Shown here in pieces: positions 35,574 to 46,014 of a stretch of DNA of 64,000 nucleotides. The DNA is taken from the NCBI GenBank assembly GCA_913776615.1, contig CAJYPK010000034.1:124001-188000 (forward strand), read 5' to 3'. The position numbers and the translations under genes are program-made. The stretch is from an uncultured Hymenobacter sp. Its GTDB lineage: Bacteria; Bacteroidota; Bacteroidia; Cytophagales; Hymenobacteraceae. How positions within the stretch are numbered: position 1 is the stretch's first letter; every line of letters starts with the position of its first letter. The notes beneath the pieces are model-generated. The model was not told where the DNA came from, made no database searches, and saw nothing but the letters and a program-made list of their open reading frames with translations.

Positions 35574-35897
35574 CCTACATCAACCGCCTTCTCAGTGTGA
35601 AGGCAATGTTAAGACGGTGTTTCATAACTAATTACCCAGACACTTTCTTCATTGTTTTTTCACCTTTACGCCACGGGCTTCTACTTGCTCGCGGAGTGGC
35701 GCGACCAGATTACTCATTGGCTCCGTAACTGTTATGCATGACGATAAACTAGGCTACAATTCGGGTGGCTGGCTGGCTCCGGCCGCCCCGGGCCATCGTT
35801 CGGGCGGCGCAAAACGCGCGGTGAGCCCTAAAAAAATTATTACCTCGCTGCTAAGTGCGGCTAACCACCTGCGCTAAGCGAGCGTCAATGGCACTTG
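35574..35897. other. Non-coding interval between TonB receptor 2 and a T9SS cargo gene
   Basis: About 320 bases with no ORF of coding character. It is partly AT-rich. Apart from the promoter on one side and the terminator on the other I see nothing defined in it. Confidence 0.4.
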
Positions 35898-35953
35898 CTA
35901 AAAAAGAGGAGGAAGGCAAAAACCTGCGTTTTTACCTTCCTCCTCTTTTTTAG
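35898..35953 (-). terminator. Intrinsic terminator after the T9SS cargo gene
   Basis: The arms CTAAAAAAGAGGAGGAAGG (35898-35916) and their complement (35935-35953) form a long hairpin with A6/T6 flanks, about 65 bases beyond the stop at 36017. Confidence 0.85.
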
Positions 35954-36016
35954 TAGACGCTGGGCTGACTAACCACCCCAGCCCGGCGAACTACCGCGAA
36001 GCTGCTCAGGCGCTTG

Positions 36017-37813
36017 CTACTGGATAACCATGCGCTTGGCCTGGTGCCAGTCTGCGGTGCGCACGTCTACAATGTAGGTACCGGGGGCTAACTTGACGGT
36101 GGTATTGTTCCACCGGTAGTGAATGTGGCCGGCTTGCATCGTCCCGCTCTTGGCCCACAGTTGCCGGCCCGTTGCATCGAGTATTTGAACGGCTACCTTG
36201 CCCGCCGTAGTGTTCACGAAGTTGAACGAAGCCACGTCACTCGATGGGTTGGGCGAAATGGTCAGCTCCTCGTTTTGGGGCTTGGGCCGACCAGGCGTGG
36301 ATGGGCTGGCAGCCAGGCGCTGGCCGGGCGTACACTCGCTCACCTGCCCGTAGCTGTTGTAGCAGGCGCCCAAGTCTTTAAACACCACGATATTGGGGTC
36401 GGAATTCCGTACCGGGTTGTTAATGTGGAACGTGAGCTTCAGAAATATTCCCCGCGGCAGATTATCGCTGTAGCTGCCACGCTGGTCGTAGAAATACGAA
36501 AACTCATACTGGTTGAAGTCGGCTAGCGGCACGAAATCAGACATTTGGTCGGTCCGCATTTCCACCTTCGTCAGCGTCATGCCCACGGCCGGGTTGAATT
36601 TGTAAGTCACGGGGTTATCCAGGCCGACGGAGTAAGAGTCCCAGCACAGCGTGCTGCTGAACCATGGGTCGTACTCGCACCCCGAGTTGTCCTGGGTTAT
36701 GTGGTAAGTGGGCCGGTTATCGAGGTTGAATACCCCCCACGGAATGGGTTGCACCGGGCGGTATACCTCCGGCGTGTTGGTTTTGCTGGGGCTCAGGGCG
36801 AAGTCTTCCTCCCAGAAGGGGCGCTCGGTTTGGGCGTCGCCGGTCATTTCCAGCGCTCCGTTGAACTGCATGGGCTCGCGGGGAGCGGCCGCATCCTGCC
36901 CCCCGATAAACAGCCCGATGATGCCTAGGGCCGGCCCCAGAAAGGGCACTACCGAGAGGGCCTTGGAATCGGCCAGTTGCTTCAGCACGTTGTTGGTATT
37001 GCTGAGCTCGGAGGCGGCCTTGCGAATAGATTCGACGTTCTCGAAAAATTTGACTCCCTTGCTCACGTCGGCCCCGCCCGGGCTATTATCCCGCAGCACT
37101 TCGTTGAGGGTAAACTTGGTGGAGGCCAGGTGCAGCTTCGTGATATCGATATTGGTGATATCGAGGTGCATAATGGCGTCCGGGCTCAGGTTGGGGTCGT
37201 AGCCAAACAGCGTAAAATCGCCGTAGAACCACCCCTGATTGGCCGTGGCCGCCCCCAGAAACCGCTCGTACTGTAGGTTATCGTTGGGATTAAGCTTGTT
37301 GTAGTTTTCAAGCGTAGTCTGGCTCTTGGAGGTAAACGTGAGCAACGCGCCCTTCGGGGAAGTTGAGCGGAAAGACAGGCTCATGCGGTACGCCGAATAC
37401 GAAGTGCCCGTACCGTTGTACACCATGACGCGCAGCTTGCCCCGGTACTTATTATAAAGCACGAAAAAGGGCAGCTTGGGCTGGATGGCCGCGCCGGGAG
37501 TACCAAAATCGCGGTACACGAGCATCCACCCATCTTCCGGGTACATGTCCTTGGTCGAGTGCGACAACGCATCGGAGAGCGGGTGGCCGCTCGAATTGAA
37601 CGGCAGCTGAACGTTGGTAGTGGTTGTGGCAGCGGCCGGGTTGAAGAACACCTGATAGCCGTTGGGCACGTTATTAACCGGCGTCGTCCAGTCCCAGGTA
37701 GGGTCGAGGTTGGGGTCGCTGGGCGGCAGATAGCGGTTAGCCGCGGGACCTTTCTGCCCAAAGCCGGTGGCTGCTGAGCACAACAGTAGTAAAAACAGTA
37801 GAATGCGCTTCAT
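36017..37813 (-). CDS. T9SS type A cargo protein of unknown function
   Basis: A 598-residue secreted protein with signal peptide (MKRILLFLLLLCSAATGFGQ), a large central region that I do not recognise, a hydrophobic stretch around VPFLGPALGIIGLFIGG (about 285-305) and a C-terminal T9SS type A sorting domain (about 520-598: LTISPNPSSDVASFNF, VQILDATGRQLW, LAPGTYIVDVR). It is predicted to cross the outer membrane and be surface-attached or released. The internal hydrophobic Gly/Pro-rich segment is unusual in such cargo and could be a membrane-interacting part. Confidence 0.75.
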   Translation of the reverse strand: MKRILLFLLLLCSAATGFGQKGPAANRYLPPSDPNLDPTWDWTTPVNNVPNGYQVFFNPAAATTTTNVQLPFNSSGHPLSDALSHSTKDMYPEDGWMLVYRDFGTPGAAIQPKLPFFVLYNKYRGKLRVMVYNGTGTSYSAYRMSLSFRSTSPKGALLTFTSKSQTTLENYNKLNPNDNLQYERFLGAATANQGWFYGDFTLFGYDPNLSPDAIMHLDITNIDITKLHLASTKFTLNEVLRDNSPGGADVSKGVKFFENVESIRKAASELSNTNNVLKQLADSKALSVVPFLGPALGIIGLFIGGQDAAAPREPMQFNGALEMTGDAQTERPFWEEDFALSPSKTNTPEVYRPVQPIPWGVFNLDNRPTYHITQDNSGCEYDPWFSSTLCWDSYSVGLDNPVTYKFNPAVGMTLTKVEMRTDQMSDFVPLADFNQYEFSYFYDQRGSYSDNLPRGIFLKLTFHINNPVRNSDPNIVVFKDLGACYNSYGQVSECTPGQRLAASPSTPGRPKPQNEELTISPNPSSDVASFNFVNTTAGKVAVQILDATGRQLWAKSGTMQAGHIHYRWNNTTVKLAPGTYIVDVRTADWHQAKRMVIQ

Positions 37814-38257
37814 GAGTGGAAAAAGGGGTGAGAATGGCGTCAGACCCCGCTAACCGCATGCCGGCCGACGAGCGCTTCTTGCGGACGCATTTCCTCAATA
37901 CCCCCTATTCAGTAGCGACTTCCCCGCCGGCTCTGCCCTAGCCGAGCCTGTTACAAAGCAAGGCCACCCAGGCATGGCAAGAAAAGGATAATAAGAAGTA
38001 AAATACTACATCACGCCTGTGTTAAGCACCATATATTAAATACAATTCTCATTCACCAAATTTCATTATTCCCCTAAGTATCCCTACCCAGCAGGTTCAC
38101 CAGCGGAGAAAAGCACGCGAACAAGTAGCCGTTTATAACATCCAACCGCGCTTACTGCCCGTGTTGTCAAATTATTTCGCAAAGCGCCCAGGCACTCCGG
38201 CCGGCGGCGGGCTTGAGCCGGTTCATCGGCTCATCCAGGAGTTACTAATTATGCAGA
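37814..38257. other. Non-coding interval upstream of the T9SS cargo gene
   Basis: Roughly 440 bases, AT-rich in the middle (37980-38070), without a convincing ORF or RNA. It must hold the promoter of the cargo gene but I find no exact TAnnTTTG box near its start. Confidence 0.4.
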
Positions 38258-38301
38258 TGGCCAGCGTGCGCTACCCCGGCCGGGATAACGCACGCTGGCC
38301 A
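38258..38301. terminator. Hairpin downstream of the NlpC/P60 gene
   Basis: TGGCCAGCGTGCG (38258-38270) pairs perfectly with the segment 38289-38301. There is no strong T-run, so function as a terminator is likely but not certain. Confidence 0.55.
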
Positions 38302-38342
38302 CTTAACTTATTTTACCCACTTGCCTGAGTTCGTACTCAGCG

Positions 38343-39059
38343 CTATAGCCGGGGCCGTACCGCCCGGATAAACCGGCTCAGGTAATAGTCGGCCTCGAAA
38401 CTGTTTTCAATGACTCCCAGCGAAGTAGAGGCGTGAATAAACTCCACGCCCTCGGCATCGACCACCGTCACCATGCCCACGTGGGTAATGACTTGCGAGC
38501 CGGGCGAGGCCCCAAAAAAAAGAAAGTCGCCCGGCCGCAGCTCGGTTGGCTTGATGGGGTTGCCCCAGGCCGCCTGTTCGTTGCTGGAGCGCGGGATATC
38601 GACGCCCGCATCGGCAAAAGACAATTGCAGCAGCGCCGAGCAGTCCATACCCAAGCGCGTGGTGCCCCCAAACAGGTAGGGCGTGCCTTGGTAGCTGCGG
38701 GCGTTTTCGATCACGCTGGCCAGTACGCCAGTGGCGTTGCCCATGCGGGCGGGCCGCTTGATTACGGTTTTGGTGGTCACGTCCCCGCCGCCGCTGGGGC
38801 TGGGGGCCGTGGCCTTGACCTTGGTTTTGGTGGTGCCCGGGCGGGCGGCCACGCGCTGCCCCTGCTTGAGGCGCACCATGTCGCGGGCCGAGTAGTAGCG
38901 GCCGTTGTGCTGATTGAGCTTGCGCTGGCAGCTGCTGACCAGCAGCAAGGCCACCAGCAGCAGGCCATAATAGCTTTTCCAATCTTGGCGGCGGGCCGGG
39001 CGACGCAACCCATTTTGCGCTTTCGTCAGCGGCCGTACCTTCGTTTTCTCACTCTGCAT
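38343..39059 (-). CDS. NlpC/P60 family cell-wall hydrolase, lipoprotein
   Basis: A 238-residue protein with an N-terminal basic region, a membrane segment ending in a lipobox (LVSSC, about residue 44), a Lys/Thr/Pro linker and an NlpC/P60 domain (about 110-238). The catalytic Cys is in RLGMDCSALL, the His in QVITHVGMV, and a third polar residue is His in FIHAST. Members cut D-Glu to diamino acid bonds in peptidoglycan stem peptides. The start at 39059 is preferred over 39068 because a -7 box sits at 39066-39073, which would leave a nearly leaderless message. Confidence 0.85.
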   Translation of the reverse strand: MQSEKTKVRPLTKAQNGLRRPARRQDWKSYYGLLLVALLLVSSCQRKLNQHNGRYYSARDMVRLKQGQRVAARPGTTKTKVKATAPSPSGGGDVTTKTVIKRPARMGNATGVLASVIENARSYQGTPYLFGGTTRLGMDCSALLQLSFADAGVDIPRSSNEQAAWGNPIKPTELRPGDFLFFGASPGSQVITHVGMVTVVDAEGVEFIHASTSLGVIENSFEADYYLSRFIRAVRPRL

Positions 39060-39065
39060 TACCGG

Positions 39066-39073
39066 CAAATATA
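39066..39073 (-). promoter_or_regulatory. -7 promoter box (TATATTTG) for the NlpC/P60 gene
   Basis: Exact TAnnTTTG match six bases before the ATG at 39059. The plus strand here reads TATACTTTGG, a near-match that may serve the divergent oxidase gene. Confidence 0.5.
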
Positions 39074-39105
39074 CTTTGGTGGCTCCCGGCCACCCTCTTT
39101 AACTT

Positions 39106-40521
<1,416 letters not shown>

Positions 40522-40530
<9 letters not shown>

Positions 40531-40629
40531 GCTTGAGCTTGCGGGCGAGCGCAGCGAGCAGGCACGTAAGGGGACGTTCGCTCACGTGCCTGCTCGCTCC
40601 GCTCACCCGCCAGCTCAAGCTTACGCTAC
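40522..40629. repeat. Long palindrome containing the stop codons of both convergent genes
   Basis: Arms 40522-40567 and 40584-40629 (46 bases each) are complementary with three mismatches and enclose a 16-base centre. The outer sequence GTAGCGTAAGCTTGAGCTTG gives Val-Ala-stop to the oxidase on the plus strand and to the amidase on the minus strand. It could also act as a bidirectional terminator. Part of the core (GTAAGCTT-AGCTTGC) returns at 54529-54595. Confidence 0.85.
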
Positions 40630-42255
40630 GACTGATTTAAACGTCGGAGCTTGGCGGTGCTTGGTGGCCTGCTCGTAGGCGTAGCCCAGGGCCAGCAGCT
40701 CGGCTTCCTGGTACGGCGCGCCCACGAAGGAGAGACCGATGGGCAGGCCGTGGACGTTGCCCATCGGCACCGTGAGGTGGGGATAGCCCGCCATCGCGGC
40801 GGCGCTGGAGTAGCCGGGGCCAGTCCCGTACTCCCCGTTTACGAGGTCGATGCAGGCGGCGGGGCCAGTGGTGATGGCCACAATGGCCGCCAGCCCACCG
40901 TCGGTTTTCAGGGCCGCGTCAAGCGCTTGGCGGGCGGTATCCACTACTTTACGCAGGGCCGCTTTATATTTTTCGCTGGATAACCCATCCGTCTTTTCGG
41001 CCATCTCCAAAATTTCCTGCTGGAAGAAGGGCATGGCCTTCGTGGCGTTAGCCTTATTAAAGGCGATAACCTCGGCCAGGTTTTTTACGGGGGCTTTCGT
41101 TCCGGCCAGGTACTTGTTCACCCCATCCTTGAATTCGTAGAGCAGCACGTCGAACTCGGCGTCGCCGATGGGCTGAGTGGGCGTACGCACATCTACTTCT
41201 ACTACCGTAGCCCCCTGGGCTTTCAGGTCAGCTACGGCCCGGCGCAGCAACTCGCCGCCGGGCGTTTGGCTGGCCAGGTGGCTTTTTTCGACGCCCAGCT
41301 TCTGGCCTTTCAGGGCAGCGGGGCGCAGCAGGCGGGTATAGTCGGCGGCCTTCGCTGGATTGTTGGGGGAGACGGTGACGGCATCGGCCGGGTCGGGGCC
41401 AGCCAGCGCCCCCAGCAGCAGAGCGGCGTCGCGCACGCAGCGGGCCATCGGGCCGGCCGTGTCCTGGGTGGCCGAGATGGGAATGATGCCAGTGCGACTC
41501 ACCAGACCTACCGTGGGCTTGAGGCCCACGAGGCCGTTGACCGAGGACGGCGAGACAATGGAGCCGTTGGTTTCGGTACCCACGGCCACGGCGCACAGGC
41601 TGGCCGCCACGGCCGCGCCCGAGCCGGCGCTGCTGCCGCTGGGCGTGCGGTCGAGCACGTAGGGGTTGTGCGTTTGGCCGCCCCGGCTGCTCCAGCCGCT
41701 TACCGAGTGCGTGGAGCGGAAATTGGCCCACTCGCTCAGATTCGTTTTGCCCAGAACAATGGCCCCGGCCGCCCGCAGCTGCTTGGCCACGAAAGCATCC
41801 TGGGCGGCGCGGTGCCCGGCCAGGGCCAGCGCCCCGGCGGTAGTTTGCTGCTGGTCGCCGGTGTCGATGTTATCCTTGATGAGCACCGGAATGCCGTGCA
41901 GCGGGCCGCGCAGCTTTCCGGCTTTCCGCTCCTTGTCGAGGGCATCGGCAATACCCACGGCGGCGGGGTTAAGCTCAATCACTGAATTCAGGCGCGGGCC
42001 CGCCTTGTCGATGGCCGCAATGCGGGCCAGGTACTGCTGGCACAGGCTGCGGCTGGTAGCCTTGCCGCTTTGCAATTGCGCTTGCAGGTCGCTTATTGTC
42101 AGCTCACTGAGGGTAAAAGGCGAGCTATCGGCCAGCTGGCTGCTGGCTGGCTGGGCGGGTGGCCCAGCGCCTGGGGTAGCACTGGCGGCGAGGGGAAGTA
42201 AGGCCGCGGCCGCGGCGGCCTGCGTGCTTTGCTGGAGAAACTGACGGCGTTGCAT
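40621..42255 (-). CDS. Amidase-signature family hydrolase with Tat-type signal
   Basis: A 544-residue amidase. The N-terminus [10 protein letters not shown] followed by an Ala-rich hydrophobic stretch looks like a twin-arginine signal, so the enzyme is probably exported. The Ser-cisSer-Lys triad is visible: Lys127 in PVLIKDNI, the Gly/Ser-rich [13 protein letters not shown] (about 206-218) and the nucleophile Ser232 in TETNGSI. Members hydrolyse amides of many kinds; the preferred substrate is not predictable. Its last two residues and stop codon come from the palindrome shared with the oxidase. Confidence 0.87.
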   Translation of the reverse strand: MQRRQFLQQSTQAAAAAALLPLAASATPGAGPPAQPASSQLADSSPFTLSELTISDLQAQLQSGKATSRSLCQQYLARIAAIDKAGPRLNSVIELNPAAVGIADALDKERKAGKLRGPLHGIPVLIKDNIDTGDQQQTTAGALALAGHRAAQDAFVAKQLRAAGAIVLGKTNLSEWANFRSTHSVSGWSSRGGQTHNPYVLDRTPSGSSAGSGAAVAASLCAVAVGTETNGSIVSPSSVNGLVGLKPTVGLVSRTGIIPISATQDTAGPMARCVRDAALLLGALAGPDPADAVTVSPNNPAKAADYTRLLRPAALKGQKLGVEKSHLASQTPGGELLRRAVADLKAQGATVVEVDVRTPTQPIGDAEFDVLLYEFKDGVNKYLAGTKAPVKNLAEVIAFNKANATKAMPFFQQEILEMAEKTDGLSSEKYKAALRKVVDTARQALDAALKTDGGLAAIVAITTGPAACIDLVNGEYGTGPGYSSAAAMAGYPHLTVPMGNVHGLPIGLSFVGAPYQEAELLALGYAYEQATKHRQAPTFKSVVA

Positions 42256-42426
42256 GAAAAGGAATGAGGGAACGAGGAGCAGGCGTACACCTAAAGTCGC
42301 TGCGGACGGGCGCGGGCTGCTTGGACGGCAATCCGCACTCCCGCCCCAACCGGGCAGAACACCGGTCGCGCCGGGGCGTATAGCCAGCTAATTACCCACC
42401 AATTCTCCCACCTTCAGCCGTTTGCC

Positions 42427-43947
42427 ATGCCTAGCCCCCACGACGAGCTCACCCTCAACAACCAACCCAACGAAATTGCCGGTAATCGCCCGGCGCAGCC
42501 TGCCGCCGATACGACGAAGCTGAGCGCCGACGCTCATAGCACCAACGCCAATAGCTCGCTGCAACCCGCCACTCCCGCCATGCAGTCGGGGGAAGCTACT
42601 CGCCCACCTTCCAGCACGGAGCTGGCCGACAGCGAGATGGAAGCCGGTAAAGGGGCCGTGGAAGACGGCGGCCACCAGGAAAACCGTGAAGCCAACCCCG
42701 GCAGCGTGCAGCCGACCGCCAGCCGCCCGGGCCAAAGCTTGCACGAGCTAGCCAGCAAGCCGGCCCCGACCACCTCCAGCCCAGTCAGCGGCTCCACTCC
42801 CCCACCCGCCAGCAGCGAGCTGGTCGACAGTGAGATGGCCGCTGGCCACGGCGCTGTGGAGGATGGCGGGCACCGGGAAAACCGCGAGGCCCACCCCGCC
42901 GACCTGACCGGCATTCCGGCCCAACCCCGGCAGCCCAACGTCTACGGCGGCAACTTCGGCAACGACGTGCAGGGCAGCTTGCACGACCGCAACCGGGCCA
43001 GCAACCAGCAAGCCGATCCAAATCGGGGCGAGTTTGGTACGCAGGGCACGCTGGGCGGCACCCACGGCGGCTTCGGCAACCAGTACCGGGAAATTGATAC
43101 CGCCGCCGAACATCCCGCCGCCGAGGCTACCGAGGAAAAATACTACGGTCAGGGAGCTTCCGAACCCGGTCCCCAGCACAATGCCTACCGCGCCTACGAC
43201 GGCCGCGACCAGCGCCCCGAGCAGCAGGGCCACGCCGTGCGCGACACTCCCACGCCCCCGGCCATGAGTTTCGACAATAACGTGGCCGACCGCCAGACCG
43301 ACGGCCGGGGCAACGTGCAGGACAACCGCAACCTACCCGACAAAGCGGGCGAAACGGCCGCTTTTCAAAACGACAACGGTGCCCCCACGGTAGGCCCGGC
43401 CTACGCCGCCGACTACGGCCACACCTCGGGCGCGAGCCTGCCAGCCGATGCCGTTGATAATCACCTGCCGATGGGCCCCAATGGCCACGGCGAACTGGAA
43501 GATGCGCGCTCCTCGCGGGGAGGCTACGACAACCAGGGCAGCCAGGGTGGCCGCAGCCACGACCAGCAGCCCGGCGGCCACGCGCCGGCCAGCCAAGACG
43601 CCCCCGCCCCCGTCGATGCGCCCAACGCACCCCAAACGCCCGGCTACGGCTACGGCCACGAGCGTAGCGAGGCCGCCCGCCCCGGCAACCCCGACACCGG
43701 CGACTCGCGCAACGGCTTCGGCCCCGGGGGCTCCAAGCAGGGCGATGCCAGCCAGGGCTACGGCTCTAAAGGTGGCTCCTACGACGACCAGAACCCCGGT
43801 GCCCGCGGCCCCGAGTACGACAGCTTCACCCAGCAGGATAAGGCTCAGAACTACGGCCAGCACAACCGCGACAACTTCCGCCCCGCAGACGGCGACAAGC
43901 CCGCCGAAGGCGACTACGGCCCCGAGCCCCGCCGCAACGCGCAGTAG
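42427..43947 (+). CDS. Very hydrophilic low-complexity protein with internal duplication
   Basis: A 506-residue protein with no signal peptide or hydrophobic segment, rich in Gly, Asp, Asn, Gln, Pro and Ala. A 28-residue unit is duplicated (about 65-92 and 131-158), sharing the frame E-L-x-D-S-E-M-x-A-G-x-G-A-V-E-D-G-G-H. The rest (about 170-506) consists of Gly/Tyr/Asn-rich spaced motifs such as GYGYGHE and NYGQHNRDNFR. It is likely to be disordered. This composition recalls stress-type hydrophilins, but no family is recognised. Codon usage fits the genome, and the opposite strand has long ORFs only because of high GC. Confidence 0.65.
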   Translation: MPSPHDELTLNNQPNEIAGNRPAQPAADTTKLSADAHSTNANSSLQPATPAMQSGEATRPPSSTELADSEMEAGKGAVEDGGHQENREANPGSVQPTASRPGQSLHELASKPAPTTSSPVSGSTPPPASSELVDSEMAAGHGAVEDGGHRENREAHPADLTGIPAQPRQPNVYGGNFGNDVQGSLHDRNRASNQQADPNRGEFGTQGTLGGTHGGFGNQYREIDTAAEHPAAEATEEKYYGQGASEPGPQHNAYRAYDGRDQRPEQQGHAVRDTPTPPAMSFDNNVADRQTDGRGNVQDNRNLPDKAGETAAFQNDNGAPTVGPAYAADYGHTSGASLPADAVDNHLPMGPNGHGELEDARSSRGGYDNQGSQGGRSHDQQPGGHAPASQDAPAPVDAPNAPQTPGYGYGHERSEAARPGNPDTGDSRNGFGPGGSKQGDASQGYGSKGGSYDDQNPGARGPEYDSFTQQDKAQNYGQHNRDNFRPADGDKPAEGDYGPEPRRNAQ

Positions 43948-44241
43948 AGTTATGAGTTAAAAGTTAGAAGTTATGAGTTGGCTTATTGGGCCAGTTTATA
44001 ACTTCTGACTTGGACACTCATGATGAGTCAAGAGGTATGCCTTGAAGCTGTTTATGACTAAAAACGGCTGTCATGCTGAGCTTGCCGAAGCATCTCGCTC
44101 GCACCGTTATAAGGAAGCGAGCGAAATGCTTCGGCAAGCTCAGCATGACAGCCGTTTTTGTTGACTTACCTCACAACCGATTTCCTTGCAAGTTGCTGAT
44201 TCAGCCAACTCATAATTCCTAACTTCTAACTCATAACTCAC
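43948..44241. repeat. Inverted simple-repeat spacer (locus C) with nested palindrome
   Basis: Arms 43949-43980 and 44206-44237 (32 bases, three mismatches) are of the same GTTATGAGTT type as locus A. The spacer begins one base after the stop codon of the plus-strand gene and ends four bases before that of the minus-strand gene. A separate long palindrome lies inside it (44061-44158). Confidence 0.8.
44061..44158. repeat. Long palindromic repeat (GTCATGCTGAGC family)
   Basis: Two 42-base arms (44061-44102 and 44117-44158) are complementary with one mismatch around a 14-base centre. The arm contains TGTCATGCTGAGCTTGCCGA and ends in A4/T4. This is a different sequence from the GTCATTGCGAGC copies, but of the same design. 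Confidence 0.85.
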
Positions 44242-45237
44242 CTACCGGTGCACCTTCATGTCGATGTCGTACTTGTAGCGCGGCGGGCCGCCTAGCGGTA
44301 CGGCGAAGAAGGGCAGCGCGGTATCGTACTGGTCGGTGACGTAAAAGACTACGTCGTTGAAGGTAGTGGCTTTGCTGACGAGGCGAAAATCCAGCGAGAG
44401 GCCGTATTCGGCGGGCTTGATGGGTAGCACGCTGCTCGTCCATTGCCCATCGCCGCTTACCGGGGTGGGGTGGCCGTTCTTCGCGATGCTAAAAATCGTC
44501 AGCTTGGCCTCGTTATCGACGTCAAAATTACTTTGTTTAATACTGACTACGTGCTCGTTGGCAAACGGATAGAGGTGCACCGTGACGGCCCGGCCCGGCG
44601 CGGCGGCCGGGATGCGGAAGCAGTATTCGTACGTGAAAGCGTTGCCGCCCGGGATGGGCACGTTCAGGTTAGGGCTGCTGCTGAGAAAGAAGCGGTAGAG
44701 GTTGCCGTCGTTGCCGCTCAGGCCGCGCACCACCACCTTGTATACGTAGCCCTGAAATTGCTCGACCAGCTCGCCTTCCAGGGGATTGAGCGGGCCGAAA
44801 TTGAAATAGCCCTCGTCGTACCGGGGGTCTACGCCAAATACCTGCTGCTTGATGAGCCGGCCACTGGGGGTGGCCGCCGGGTTGGCCGGGCGCGGGTCGG
44901 TAGCGCCCTTGGCCGAGTGCGTGCCCGGCCCGCCGTAGAGGCTAAACTCGGTGCGGGTGTTGAACTGGCCCACCTTGGCGTCGAGCTGCCCGCCGCAGTC
45001 GGGGTCGAATACCCGAATGTAAATGGGCCGCCGCTCGGTAGCGGGCACCAGGAAGAAGAACGTTTGGGTGAAATCATCGTCGCCGCTCGTCGCGGGAGCC
45101 TGCGGGCCGAAGGTCACCAGGCTTTCGATTTTCTCGCCGGGGTTGGGCACTGCCTGGGCCGCGACTGCGCCAGCCGCGCCGAGTACCAGCGCCACCGCGT
45201 GCGCCAAGTTGGTCAGATAGCTAACGAATTTCCGCAT
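44242..45237 (-). CDS. Exported protein of unknown function
   Basis: A 331-residue protein with an N-terminal signal peptide (cleavage near AAQA). The mature part is beta-rich, with TFFFLVPATERRPIYIRVFDPDCGG (about 58-82) and VYKVVVRGLSGNDGNLYRFFLSSSPN (about 165-190), then FTYEYCFRIP and VTVHLYPFANE. It looks like two jelly-roll-type domains. I do not recognise a family and see no sorting domain at its end, so it may be periplasmic. Confidence 0.6.
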   Translation of the reverse strand: MRKFVSYLTNLAHAVALVLGAAGAVAAQAVPNPGEKIESLVTFGPQAPATSGDDDFTQTFFFLVPATERRPIYIRVFDPDCGGQLDAKVGQFNTRTEFSLYGGPGTHSAKGATDPRPANPAATPSGRLIKQQVFGVDPRYDEGYFNFGPLNPLEGELVEQFQGYVYKVVVRGLSGNDGNLYRFFLSSSPNLNVPIPGGNAFTYEYCFRIPAAAPGRAVTVHLYPFANEHVVSIKQSNFDVDNEAKLTIFSIAKNGHPTPVSGDGQWTSSVLPIKPAEYGLSLDFRLVSKATTFNDVVFYVTDQYDTALPFFAVPLGGPPRYKYDIDMKVHR

Positions 45238-45338
45238 ATTCTAGTAAACAGCAAGCCTGAGTTGAAATTGGAGACAATCCCCACTCAGGCCGTAATATTA
45301 CAACTCAAACCTCCCGTACTGCCGGCCACCTGCTTCCC

Positions 45339-45923
45339 ATGAGTGCTTCTACGCGCGACACAACCGAGTTCTTCGACCAGCTTACCAACCAGGTATTGGC
45401 GCTGCGCGTGCTGGCTCACCAGCGCCTGCGCCCGCTGTCGTCGGAGCAGCTCAACCGCCGTCCCGCCTACGACAAATGGAGCGCGGCCCAGTGCCTGGAG
45501 CACCTCAACATTGTGGGTGGCTACTACCTGCCCAGCGTGAAAGCCCGCCTGCGGCTGGCCCAGGCCAAGGGCTCTACGGCGGGCTCACAGGTGCGCAGCG
45601 GCTGGCTGGGGCGCTACTTCACGGCCACAGCCCAGCGCAAAAATGGCCTGGGCGACAACCTATTGCGCCTACCTAAGCAGTTTGCTCCCACCGGCACCCG
45701 CCTCACCGGCACGGTGGTCGAAGCCTTCAACCGCCAGCTCGACGAGCTGCTGCGCCTGCTGCTGCTGGCCCGCCAGGTCGATGCCGGCACGGTGCGCGTA
45801 CCTAACCCCCTCTACCCCTGGCTGCGCCTGCGCCTGACTGACGTACTAGAAGTGCTCGTGGCCCACATTCAACGCTACGTGAAGCTAGCCGAGCAGGTAG
45901 CAGTAGCCACGGCTACTAAGTAA
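45339..45923 (+). CDS. DinB-like superfamily protein
   Basis: A 194-residue helical-bundle protein of the DinB/YfiT-like group. The N-terminal helix pair contains LSSEQLNRRPAYDKWSAAQCLEHLNIV, where WSxxQxLEHL carries one metal-site His, and the C-terminal VLVAHIQRYV has another. Members are metal-dependent thiol S-transferases or of unknown role. The gene is divergent from the exported protein gene and ends just before a strong bidirectional terminator. Confidence 0.75.
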   Translation: MSASTRDTTEFFDQLTNQVLALRVLAHQRLRPLSSEQLNRRPAYDKWSAAQCLEHLNIVGGYYLPSVKARLRLAQAKGSTAGSQVRSGWLGRYFTATAQRKNGLGDNLLRLPKQFAPTGTRLTGTVVEAFNRQLDELLRLLLLARQVDAGTVRVPNPLYPWLRLRLTDVLEVLVAHIQRYVKLAEQVAVATATK

Positions 45924-45940
45924 TTCCGACGAATTATAAT

Positions 45941-45997
45941 AAAAAGGTAAGGGCCGGTGGCGTTCGAAAATGGAACGCCACCGGCCCTTACCTTTTT
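45941..45997. terminator. Bidirectional terminator between dinB-like and M28 genes
   Basis: A perfect 25-bp stem (45941-45965 and 45973-45997) with A5/T5 ends and a 7-base loop lies 17 bases from both flanking stop codons. Confidence 0.93.
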
Positions 45998-46014
45998 GTT
46001 ACCAAGTTTAATTT

